64,000 nucleotides of DNA. It comes from Sesamum alatum (Eukaryota; Streptophyta; Magnoliopsida; Lamiales; Pedaliaceae). The notes under the pieces are model-generated. The model did no database searches and was not told the DNA's origin. It saw only the letters and a program-made list of their open reading frames with translations. This document shows, piece after piece, positions 13,901 through 24,799 of this stretch (its first letter is position 1; the number at the start of each line of letters is the position of its first letter). The position numbers were made by a program, and so were the translations under genes. The stretch is from NCBI GenBank assembly GCA_034509735.1, contig JACGWO010000006.1, forward strand, positions 2,495,001 through 2,559,000, in the 5' to 3' direction.

Positions 13901-14176
13901 ATGTAGACTTTGGATGAACTACCACTTGAAGCTGATACAGTTGAGAGGGGCTACAGCTTGGGTACTGATCCAACTGGTCTACCAAAGATCCATGGCCTTC
14001 CAACCTCGTCTTTGTATAACACTAGTGGTTCAGCCGAGGCATATGGTGCTTCGCCCAAAAACTCAAGGTCACGGAAGTCATCGCATTCAGGGGAGCTGCA
14101 CTCACCATATTATGGAGATTTTAATGGAGGAGGACGTAGTTCCATGCTGGGTCTTTATCCAACAATTGATACTTAG
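3557..14176 (+). CDS. DRP3: Dynamin-related protein 3 (DRP3A/B type), complete, 20 exons
   Basis: A large GTPase that constricts mitochondria and peroxisomes during fission. Exons: 3557-3931, 4788-5070, 5186-5214, 5299-5400, 5826-5894, 5980-6039, 6164-6277, 6555-6603, 7008-7117, 7669-7761, 7885-7977, 8050-8187, 9521-9634, 9722-9817, 9947-9989, 11591-11739, 11839-11985, 12447-12499, 13047-13146, 13907-14176. They sum to 2487 bases, 828 aa, close to Arabidopsis DRP3A (about 808). The P-loop GSQSSGKSS lies near residue 55, followed by the switch regions with [14 protein letters not shown] and the guanine-specificity motif [11 protein letters not shown] split across exons 3/4. The dynamin middle domain spans exons 6-13; the GED spans exons 17-20 ([20 protein letters not shown] to VLQQAF). 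There is no PH or proline-rich domain, as expected for DRP3. The start is the first ATG; the N-terminus is low-complexity Ala/Ser as in DRP3. Exon 3 is only 29 bases. The gene converges with GATA copy A. Confidence 0.95.
10505..11425. mobile_element. Inverted-repeat element (MITE-like) in DRP3 intron 15
   Basis: The left end (GTGCATTTTGCCTCGTGTTA and onward) matches the reverse complement of the right end (GAATGCAATTTACCCCCGTG onward) for well over 80 bases, with shared words such as GTGTTAAG-GAAATGAGCAA and an internal TGTGTTTTT block. The ends flank a 700-base core containing a microsatellite and a GGAGG-rich stretch. No transposase is seen, so it is non-autonomous. Target duplication is not clear because the right end abuts a (CT)n tract. 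It enlarges intron 15 (9990-11590) to 1.6 kb. Confidence 0.7.
10876..10934. repeat. Compound (AT)n(GA)n microsatellite
   Basis: An alternating AT run passes directly into a GA run of more than ten units and then into GGA/GGC-rich sequence. It lies inside the inverted-repeat element in DRP3 intron 15. Open frames across it on both strands are repeat translations, not genes. Confidence 0.85.
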
Positions 14177-15557
14177 GCCTGTGAGGAATGCAATGCTGCA
14201 GACCAAGTTATTCATTGGATAACTCCATACATGCTACTCCTGATTGATGAAGAATCGTCTTGTGGATGATCGGTGCGGTGAAGGGTCAGCATTCTTTCTA
14301 TTAAACGGAGAATGGTGAAATTGACCTTTAGGTTTCCTAATTCATACAGCATATTCTTTTTTCTTTTATTTTCCCCTAATATGGTTGCTTATAAAGTGAC
14401 TTGATTAAAATAGCTCCAATAAGAAATAGGAGCCACTGCTTCCTAACTTGAGAGTGTGCTGTGACCCTTTCCCCATTTTTGTTCGCCGTAGCAAATGTAT
14501 CAAAGCTATTTGGACAAACTCTAGTTCCATAACCAGTTGTTTTTATCTACCCAAATGTTGAATTTCGCAAGGGTTTAAAACTGCAGTTTTTCCGATAAGC
14601 TTCTATGGAAGACATCTGTATAGCAAGAAGCATTTGCCTTGTTTCTTTGAGATGTATAATTCGTTTAATTTGTTGGTGGTACACTCGCTCGGAATTCCAA
14701 GTTCCTGATTGATTATTTTTGTTGCTAGTGACCATGCATCGCATCTTTTAGCCACAATACAGGTTCATGTACTCTAGAAGTAACCTTTTATGGAAAATGG
14801 GTCGATGTAGCGTGTTTATTTTGTTCAGTAACTGTTTTCTAAACCGTCCAAGCTTGATATATATTGAGAAAATAGTTCGCCTGTTTCGCTTTTCAAAATG
14901 TCTTGCTTTTAGTCGAGCATTAAGCAAATACTTAATTCGGTATGCCCGATGAAAGAAGCACTATTATGTGTACGTTGCAGATGACATTCTAGGATATTTG
15001 CTTAGTTGAGCAGATGGAACTGAAGGTATCATCTTTACCCAGTTCCCCTGGGAGCATTCGCTCAATTTTCCAGACCTCCAAAGACTTTAATTTAATTATT
15101 GACAAGGGACGAACTTAACCAGTACCCACGCAATACTCCAATTAGACAAGAGAGATATCAGTCTACTATCTTACAGGAGATTTAATCACTGTTTCTCACT
15201 ACTCTGTAGAATACACAAAGATCTATGCAACATGACATGTCTCTCTCAACTATCAACTGCTACAACTTAGAACAACCTTTACTAACTGCTATTCCATTTA
15301 TCTACTATGCATTCGTCTATCCAACACCACCTCCAATACATGGAAACTTGCTACAGTCAACAGCATGCTCTTCTTCATAGATTCAAAATTGGCAGCTTGC
15401 CTCATCTCCGGCGGCAATATCAAATTGGAATCAGTGTTCATGTCCCCGGCCACTCAGTAGCTATATGTGAATCGACGGCAATCTGTACACATATCTTAAT
15501 AAAGGTAATGGAGCAGGTAAAAGAAGTCTAGACGGGGCAGGAAGGTCAACTATCGTC

Positions 15558-18500
15558 CTAAAGTTGCTCTGAGTTCCTAAAAGAGCAGACCTGTTCATCA
15601 AAGTTCACTGGAATCTCGAATTCAGATCCTGAGGCATTAGCAAGTTCCTCCAAAGTCTCCTGGAATCCAGAAAATACAGTTATATAGAAAAGTTTCGTCA
15701 ATGTCTTCTTACAATTTCCTAGGAGAGAGTGGGCAATTTCATTCCAACATCAAGTAGAAAGTATATTTCAGTAAACCCTGGTTGCCAGTAGAAGGACATA
15801 CGACTATTTTACCCAAGAAATAACACAAAGGATATGCATGCACAACATCTGTATACTGATAGATGATGTGTTAAAAATCCTAAAAGCTACACACAGAATA
15901 AAATTAATTCCTAGAGCTCTGGAGTTCAAGTGGAAAACTTCTTAAAACTGAAATTGTTATGGAGCCAACCAGTTGATCACTTATTCCAGATGGCAAATTA
16001 GAGCAGATGTAACTCCATCATGTAACTCAAGACAGCCGGTTTGTCAATGTGGTTGTGGCTTTGCAAGGCAACCAGCAAGGCTTTGCTTTCACTCATTGTG
16101 AATGGAAAGATTCATAGCAATGGGTTGACACTTGACACAGTGAAAGTTCATGTTCTTGCCATTATAGCACAATGTTGCAGTACATCAAAGTAAGGTATAT
16201 CCAATACGATATTTCCATTTTTGTTGAGATGTTGACAATGTCTAAGCAAGTAGCACAAAGCATGTCGAATACTTCTAAAGCCATCACAAACTAGAAGGTC
16301 AGATAAGGATGTTGAATTTTGGAGGTAGTGGAAAGCTGCCAAATTTTAAATCAGGTAAGTTTTCAGAAGGGATAATCACCTGTTCACCAAGGTTGCCAGA
16401 CGAATCTATTCCAATTGACGAATCATCAGCAACTCCTTCAGTAATCTCCAATAACTCCTGGAAAGTAAAGCAGCTAAAATTGGACTGAAGAATAGGACTC
16501 CTACCAGAACATAAAACTGATCATACATCCCCCCAATTGCAAATACCGTCTGCATTGACTACCTTTGTGTGCTTTTCTGCTTGCATGTGGTAAAATCTAA
16601 GAAATTGAAATTGGATGCCTGACTTAATGTGTAAGTTTCAGTAGTGCGCTTTTCTTATTTGTTCCTCCCATGTCTTATCAGGAATTGCAGTAGAATACTG
16701 GCGTCCATTTCTATTGTTTAAAAGTGCCCACCACGCTCTGGTTTTAATTAGGAATGTATGCAGGTGGATTAGGAGGTGTCATCCCAAGGAACACACACGC
16801 CTTGTATTTCTATTTAAGTTCATTTATTATGATTCATTATATGATGCTTAAAACCACGTGGTATTTGCTATTAGTTAGTTCTTGTGCGTTTGGAAGAGTG
16901 ATGAAAGTTTTCAACAGAGTATGTTTGGAATTCTATATTTGGTAACCATCTCTTTGCAGCATATGTTGCTAACATCATGGAAAAGGATGGTGTATCTATA
17001 TATTTTGAGACAAGTATTTGCGGAACTGTCTATGACGAGGTCTTTAGTGGATTTTTAAGAGACTGCATACCTGCTCAGTTCTTACTGAAGGATTTCCAGA
17101 TTCCAACAAAAGAGACCGTTGTTCAGGAGTTCTCTGTCCAGCCAATCAAACAGGAAACACACTGTTTGACACACACTGAAGCATATAACACCAGTACGAA
17201 ATATAATATTTTACACTCTTATTTTGTCCTCAAAGTTCTAAACATATTGGCAGCAAGCAGAAATAAATTAACAAGACAATACAAATATTCTAATTTCCTT
17301 CCCCATGTCACATTGTTTGTTTCAACAAAGCTCACATTTCACATATTGTGTTCAAGCATTTTGAGGAAGTAATCCAAAAGTAGGATTGGGAAATGGCGAG
17401 ATACTTTGTGTTACAGGAATATGAACAAATTTCAAAGAGACCAACAGTTCACTGCTTCAGAAATACTGGAACACTTTAAGAGCAGGGGAGTATGTAGTAC
17501 CTCCTCATCGTGGTTATGATATGAATTATCTGGTTCAGCTACAGGAGGCTTGATCTCCAGAGTTTCCTGTCGGACAAAGGAATATAGATGCTCCTCAAAT
17601 AAGGTATGCAAATGAAAGTAGTTGGTAAGCACATGAAGATCTCAAGCAGTGATGGTTAGAATCTACTGGCATGAAGTAACAGACAAACTAGAGGTTCCTG
17701 ATGCAAATAGTTGTGGAATGACAAAGAGGACCAGTGAGACGTTATAATGCATCACATACTGCTTCATTGTGATCGAATATATGCCTTCCCCCCTTTGTGA
17801 GATCTCTTAGAGTTCCCTGGAAACACATTTAAAGTCAGAAAAGCATACTTGAAGAAAAAGGGCGAGCATAAAGTACAACGCACCAACAAAAAAGGAGTAA
17901 ACAAGAGTGAATTCATTCACACCCAAAAAAAAAAAAAAAGGTAAATCTGAAATATCATATATTATTTTTCAACTAATGGGCTATAACTGAAGAAAAGATT
18001 TAAAACATGAATATGATAACCAGTAATGAACGGTAGAGAAAGTATGTTGCAATGGAATTTATGAGTAACCATACCTTGTTTGCCCACATCAATCCACAAG
18101 CATTGCATAAAGTTCGTGGACCTGCTGGCCCCCGACGCATTGCAGGAGTTGAAGTTTCGCTAACCCCACAATGTTGACATCTACGTAAACTATTACAGAA
18201 AATGGACAGTCAGTAACTGTACAAGAATAGAGTAAAAAAGAAGAGGACAGAGCACTAAAGAATCACAGCTTATGTATATCTACAAGAATACATATCAAGA
18301 AATATTCCAAATACCAATGACAATTATTACTTTCTGTAATCTATCTATTTCTGTATTTACAAAATTGTTCACTTATTTCATGATGTGACAGTGCCAATCA
18401 AAATGAAAAATCACGTACACTGCAACTCTGTTATATTTTGCAGACCACATGATGCTAAATGGCTCTCTCTTCCACATACTACATAGATTAATTAGATACA

Positions 18501-20868
18501 AGAATCCTTAAAAGAAGAAACACATGGTATTGTGTTTCTATAATAAGGACTGCTGTTGCCAAACCAGGCATCAGGAAAAGAAAGTCATACGAAATAAACT
18601 TTTCTCGGTAATAATTTGCTTCTTACATCTAGAGCATCCATATTCCCAGCCAAAATGAACTTCAATCAAGGTAAATTATAGTTATTAATGAAATTATAAG
18701 TTCATATGAAACTGCAGAAAACTAAGAAACTTGCAAGACAATATTATCCAAAAAATGCTATAGTTCTGAAGCTTAACTATGATAAAGAAATTAATCCTTT
18801 ATATCCTCCATATGGAGTAATTGTTGAAATTTTATACTGTGGCATTGAATTGGTTGACATAACAAGCAGAATAGAAAGAATGAATTCTATATCTAATTTT
18901 GTGTTTTCATATGATCTTTAGGGGCAATCTGTGTTTGTCACTGAATGTTGTAATTCCCAGTAAATTTCAAAAGGAATTTGAAACGTGCGGGCAATTTTTT
19001 TGGTTTCTACACTTGTAGAACTTCTAAAAGGATTTGCAAGGTCAGTATGTGTAACAACTCAGCTACTGGTTATAAAGCATGGAAGGTTTAGCCAGCTGAT
19101 CAGTGCACGCAACGTTAATGGGTTCTAAAGAAGGGCTGGAAGATCTATAGAATTTTTTTGGCTGCCCTGTAGGAGACATCAACCAAAATACATAGAAGCC
19201 AACCAAAATTTAATAGTGAGCGAAGAAGCTCCATACTCACACAGACACAGGTTCCGGATGAGGTGTGTTATTGCCTGAAACCCAATTATCATCAGATGCT
19301 TTGCAAAGATCCTTTCCAGAGGCAAATTGGCCATTTTTCCGATGCATCCTGCCAGATATTCAATCAGACAAAAAGATTACCACTGAAGCAGGCATAGAGG
19401 TTCAGGAAATATTGTGTTTCAGAGTAAAATCCGAAGGAAGTACAAGTAACAGTAACAGCACCAAAGACAAAACTTAATTACTAGTTTCAAATAAGTCTCT
19501 CAACCAAACCGTTAATACTTGGTCAAGACTACAAAAACTCAAGTTGACAAGTACTAATGTTCTCTTCCAGCTATTGTCCACCATATTACCTCTTAATCAA
19601 TTTTCTGCAAAGGAAAAGCAAAGAAACCTTGCTAAAAGAGTGCATCAGTCTGGGACCTAAAAATCTCAGTTCACAACCTAGGCTATGATTCATGGTCCAT
19701 AGAAACTTTAAACCAAATAACAAGGATGTATTTCACATGTATGATTAGAGGCCAAGGAAGGCATGAATGCATCACTGTCATGATAAAATGGCCATGGTTT
19801 CTGAGTCCAAATAGGCATTATAACCCCACTTCCCAATGTGACCAAAGATGAGAGGCATCTCAAAATTTTGGGCAAGGGAAATATTTGCACCATCACCACA
19901 CACGGCCATAACCATTCTGCTGCATGCTTATTGACACTAATCAACAATTATAACATGGTATTTTCTTCAGCAGGTAAACATCATGCAAAGCCAACGAACT
20001 TTCAAGTACCAAACAAAACTTACTTCTGAGCAACTTCTTTTCGGCAAGTGTACCTAATCTTTTTCTCAAAGCATCTCTCTTTCCGCTTCTCACGGAATCT
20101 CTCTAATGATGCAATCCTCCGAGAATCAGTAGGTCGGCTCGAAACATCATCCACAGCCTGTGGTGCATTTCACACGTCATTACCACCTCATCAAACCACA
20201 TTGAGGCCCAACTAAAACAAAAGAGACCAAAATCTTTAGGAAGACATACCGAAAAACCATATTGGTAATACCTTATCATTCAGTTGTAACAGGAATTCAG
20301 GGCTGGAAATACTGTTCGGAGTCTCTCGACCTCCCAAGAGCAACAAGACAGCTTGCACCTACATTGCAAATGCTTACATGAAGTGACCCATCAGTTGGTG
20401 TTCAAATACTGAATCATTTAATCATAACTTCAGCATCAATTTATTCGCTGCTTTTTTTACTACAATCAGACAAGTTTTTCAGTTTAAAAGCTTCCACGCA
20501 GTTCACTCCAAACAACAGCACTAAATCGTCAAAAACACTGTAAAAGTTCCACGATTTTCACAGGCTAAAACTGAAAACCGGAAATAAGTACAAAAAAACA
20601 AAACCTTCTCCGGAGTGACAGCAGGAAAAACATAGACTTCGCCTTCAAAAGAAATTGTGAGCTCACTCGTTCTCGACGCTGGCAGACGCACTGACGACTG
20701 GTTATTTACAGATATAGGCATCGGCGCAGACATCTCCTCAGCACTGCTCATCGTATCATCCCCGCCGCCGCTGATATCATCGGCGTCGAAACCTCCGCCG
20801 TTCTCATGCACTCTTATCGGCACGTTGGCATAATCAAACGGCCTCCCCTTCACAGCATCCATGTCCAT
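15558..20868 (-). CDS. TIFY-CCT-GATA transcription factor (GATA24/25/28, ZIM/ZML type), copy A, with a frameshift in exon 3
   Basis: Nuclear DNA-binding regulator of the plant ZIM/ZML class. Exons (minus): 20868-20605, 20358-20272, 20157-20023, 19348-19241, 18180-18075, 17816-17760, 17566-17501, 16457-16380, 15659-15558. Exons 1-2 encode the TIFY domain ([12 protein letters not shown], then [10 protein letters not shown]); exon 3 the CCT domain ([17 protein letters not shown]); exon 5 the single zinc finger, CQHC...CNAC with LMWANK. Exons 6-9 form an acidic tail. The exons sum to 1003 bases, one more than a multiple of three. Exon 3 is 135 bases, whereas the intact neighbouring paralogue's exon 3 is 134. 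The extra base lies within about 20033-20046, most simply in the run of five A (20037-20041). Read literally, translation stops at 19294-19292 after about 180 aa, before the GATA finger. All splice sites and downstream reading are otherwise intact, so this is either very recent damage or a sequencing or assembly error. Confidence 0.88.
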
Positions 20869-20881
20869 GCGTACGGATTAC

Positions 20882-21405
20882 GGCATGCAGGAAACCAAAA
20901 AACGGAGGAGAAATCGGAACCCTAACCCTAAGGAAATTGCGTGAGGTTTTTCGGAGTCATTGAATTTGAGGATTAGTAGTGATTAGGAGAGTAAATTAGT
21001 AGAGATTTTGGCAATAATTAGGGTGATTAATTGTAGTCTTCAGAGCAGCGGATATGGATAAAGGGAAAAGCGTTTCCTTGGAAAGTACTAAAAATGGAGG
21101 GGCCTCAACCTCAGGATGAGAGGGTTGGATCACGTGACCTCTTTGTTTTTGCTTATGCCATGTTTGGCTCACGTGTCAAATATGCATATTAAATATTGAA
21201 ACTTAACCTTTTTAAGGGATACGACTAAACAAACAAGCTTTTAATATCTGAAATAGTGTAAAAGAAACTCATATGGCCCATCCCACAAGTAATTTCAATC
21301 ATACGTACAATTCATCGGATCAGTTTCAACTATAGATAATTTTTTGATAGTTTTGGAGGAACTAGTACCCTTTGAGAATTTGATAGTCATGGTTGTTCTC
21401 AGAGG
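20882..21405. promoter_or_regulatory. Upstream region of GATA copy A
   Basis: The 5' flank of the minus-strand GATA copy A gene. It contains a short TC-poor leader and several CACGTG cores (G-box-like, for example near 21132 and 21171). No clean TATA element was seen and transcription start cannot be placed. Confidence 0.3.
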
Positions 21406-22312
21406 CTTGAAGCCATGTTTTGAAAATCGAATTAGACCTGTTGGTTCAGCCAGTTCAATTGGAAATTGATCATGTTTTCGGATCGGTTCATAAACCCAAA
21501 ATCAATATGGCCAAAATCAGTGTGATCCAGTCAAAATCAATTTTAACCTTACTTTTTAAAAAAAAAAAAAAGAATAGTGAAATGTAAATATTTTTTAGGT
21601 TTAAACTTGTCCATATTTATAACTCAAGTACTTAAACTTAATTTATGATTTTTCAATGTGGGACAATAAGTTAGGCTTAAGCCATTTCTTTTATACAGGC
21701 TAAAAGGTTCAAACTTAACTTCTAATTTTCAATGTGGGGCAATAAGTTTGGTTTAAGCTTTTTTCATATTATACCTAAAGTTCTTAAGCTTCTAAACTTT
21801 TTCAATGTGGGACAATAGGTCACTTTTAGGGGTTTTTCTTCCATTTCTTCTTCATCTATTCCTTTATCCTATTCTCTAAGCTTCTCCTATCTTTCTTGAA
21901 CTATTTTTTGAATAAAATTATATGGAGGCACAGATTGCTACCTCTATTTTATTAAAATCCACTTCAACTCCTTCCAAATCTTAAAAGGTTATATATTGTC
22001 TCCTTTTTTTTTTTTTCCTTTCATCTTAATCTTCAATATTATGTGTGCAATTTTTTTTTTTCTTCTTCAATATTATGTATCCAACTCTTTTTTTTTTTTT
22101 TTTACATGTGTTAATGTTGTTGGTTCTTTTACATATATTTATTTAAGTTTATTTTTTTTATCATATTTTTGCTTACATATATATACACATATATATTAGG
22201 CTTCGAGTTAACCGTTTTAGTTTTAATCCGATTCAATCGTCAGATAAGTGACTATGATCCAATAATTTAATCGATTCAATTTCGATCTGATTATGAAAAC
22301 ATTGTCTTGAAG
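21406..22312. mobile_element. Inverted-repeat DNA element between the two GATA genes
   Basis: The left end CTTGAAGCCATGTTTTGAAA and the reverse complement of the right end CTTCAAGACAATGTTTTCAT match imperfectly, and further inside GGTTCA/GATCGG words also pair. Inside are three copies of a TTTTCAATGTGGGACAAT-like motif (near 21650, 21728 and 21801, spaced about 75 bases) and long T runs. No transposase and no clear target duplication were seen. It is a probable old non-autonomous DNA transposon. Confidence 0.5.
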
Positions 22313-24000
22313 GGACAGCTTGGTTGCAACATTCTTAGATGAAGCAGATTTGTTATGTGATGCAATAGGCTTGGATGCAACAGGTGGAGGTATTGAAGCA
22401 GTTTGTGGGGCAGTCTAGGGGCAAATATGGAGGCTCTAACTTAATTATTTGTTCCCCTCCCTTTGCTTGCTAGTATTGCTAATTACGTTCATGCCTCTCA
22501 CTTGAGAGTCAGTTCACTTACTGCTTATCGCTCTAACTCTTCTTTAGTTGCCTAGAGGGTCCGGTCTTAGCGACCACTCAGTTGTGATTTTCGTGTTGTT
22601 ATTTCAAGCTCCTTCCCGAAGGTGAATCAAAGCTGATTCTGACCCTCGCCTCTCATTCCGATATAACTTTCAGACTCAGGGGAAGCGGGCTCTTAACTTT
22701 GAAACACTAATGACAGTCTGTGTTGTTATTCTTGAAGTTTGATTGATCTTTCAAAAAAAATATTATTGGTATTTTCAATATGAAAATGAAATGAAATATA
22801 CATATATTTACCGTGGTCGCAATGTTATAGAAACTCTTTTTTACATCCACGCGTATCTCCCCCATTTTTACATCCACGCGTATCGATTAATTTTTTATGA
22901 AGACTTAATGATTGAAATCAATTTTATTTAAAATAATATTAAAAGTGTAATACATAGAACGAAGGTGACCAAAATCATTTCAATGATATTTTTTAGAAAC
23001 CAAAAGTTAAACTTGAAATCATGTAGTAAAAGAATATAATAAATAAAAATGATAATAAATCTAATAGTAAAATAATTCGCGCGATATATTCTTAATTTGA
23101 TTGCGTCGTTACAATGCTCTTGGTATACATATATATGATTCATAAATTGACTTTCTTTTACATTATCATTCTATTTTATACATGTTAATAATTAATATAT
23201 CTTTACATTGTTTTTACTTAATCCAAGTAAAAATTAATTATTTCCAATTAGCAGATTCAAATCATGCTGTATATTTTATATCTATATTTTTATATTTACA
23301 AAAGTATTGTATGATTGTCCTACCATTTAATAAACCCTATTTCATATTTTAGAGCAGAATTATATTATTTTAGATGTGGTTTGTTTAATAAAATTACTAT
23401 ATTTCGTAATCAGCGAACATGGATGAAGAGTAGTTCAACTCTTTTTTCTTTATATATATATATGTATAACTAATTATCGTTGTACGCGGTCCCCACAAGC
23501 ATATAAAAGAAAACTATATTGTGAGATGAAAAGAAAAAAAAATGTGAAAGATTGAGAAAAAGAAATTAGTAAGATGAAAAGAGAAACATGTAGTGAAGTG
23601 AGAGAAACGTGGAGTAGTGGGTTGAGGGGAGAATAATAAAATTACTTTTCGAATCAATAATTTTTTTAAAGAAAGAAATGATATGAGGGATAAATTTGAA
23701 CATTCAAAAATTAGTACGCTAAAAGATTTTCTTTTATAATAGTATAGATAATTTGAGATTTGCATAAAAAAAACACCCACACACACAAATTACACGGGCT
23801 CGATTATTCAAATTTAGAGCATTTAAAATACAACCAAATTCAATAAAACCATTTCAATTTGAGTGATTTGCCCATTGCGCGAGAGCATGAGACGCCTTCC
23901 AATAAATTAGATTTTCCATGTAGGCCAACGACAGAACATGGCCTTGATCAGTTCGAGAGTTGTTCAACTCTCTTTTTTGATTGAATATAAATGGCTAATT
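22313..24000. other. Intergenic region without a recognisable gene
   Basis: The 22330-22730 part is less AT-rich than its surroundings and may be remnant coding or transposon sequence, but every frame is broken and I recognise no domain. The remainder is AT-rich with a short TATATATATATA tract near 23455. Confidence 0.4.
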
Positions 24001-24002
24001 TC

Positions 24003-24400
24003 ACTTTTGATATTCAAATTATATCTCTTTTTCACCTTTAGTATTCCATATTTTCAAGTCATCACAGACCTGGTACGCAAAAGTTTCCATTTATCATCCA
24101 CTTTAGTACCTTCCGTTAGGTTGATCGTTAAAACAAACAGTCCACCCAGTTTTGGGGAAAAATTGGGTGATTTTTGGTCCACCCAACCGTCGCCAAACAT
24201 GCCCTTAAATAGATAAAAAAATCGCCCAATTTTTTCCTTCAAAATTGGGTTGATCCTTTGTTTTAACAGTCAAACTAACGGAAAGTATTCAGGTGGATGA
24301 AAAATGAAAACTTTGAGTTTCAAGTCTGATGACTTGAAAATATGGGGTACCAAAGTTGAAAAAGAGGTATATTAGGGTATCAGAAGTAAAAGTATTCCGA
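24003..24400. mobile_element. MITE with about 90-base terminal inverted repeats
   Basis: The left arm (TTCACTTTTGATATTCAAAT through TTTTCAAGTCATCA) pairs with the right arm (TGATGACTTGAAAATATG through AGTAAAAGTATTCC). The centre (24150-24250) is itself a near-palindrome around ACCCAATTTT / AAATTGGGT. No coding capacity was seen. It lies just downstream of the GATA copy B stop codon. Confidence 0.65.
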
Positions 24401-24799
24401 ATATAAACTATTATACTATAGTTATGAATCATTAACACAAAAAAGTTCAAAAAATTACTACACGAAAATAAATAAAAGTCTGCACACCAATTATATTCAG
24501 GATAATCCTGTTCTTTCTTCAACAATCCAAAGAACAAAAATATAAAAATAAGAGGCGGATGCAATGCAATTCATGTTGGGACAAAAATAACTTCCAAAAG
24601 TTGAAAACACTAAAGCTTTTCTCATAATCAACACATTTGAACAATAGTACAGAGAGTATATGTACAATCTCACATAAAAGAAGATAACAGATGTTGAGCA
24701 GGTAAATAGGCTCTCATCACCACCTATTTCAATCAAAATTACAGTAGGGAATTTGGAACTGCAAATGGCTGCAGGTAATGCAAATTCTTAAGTCAAGAC

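Noticed and set aside
22330..22730. Possible coding remnant of intermediate GC content
   Set aside because: All six frames contain frequent stops and no family pattern was recognised.
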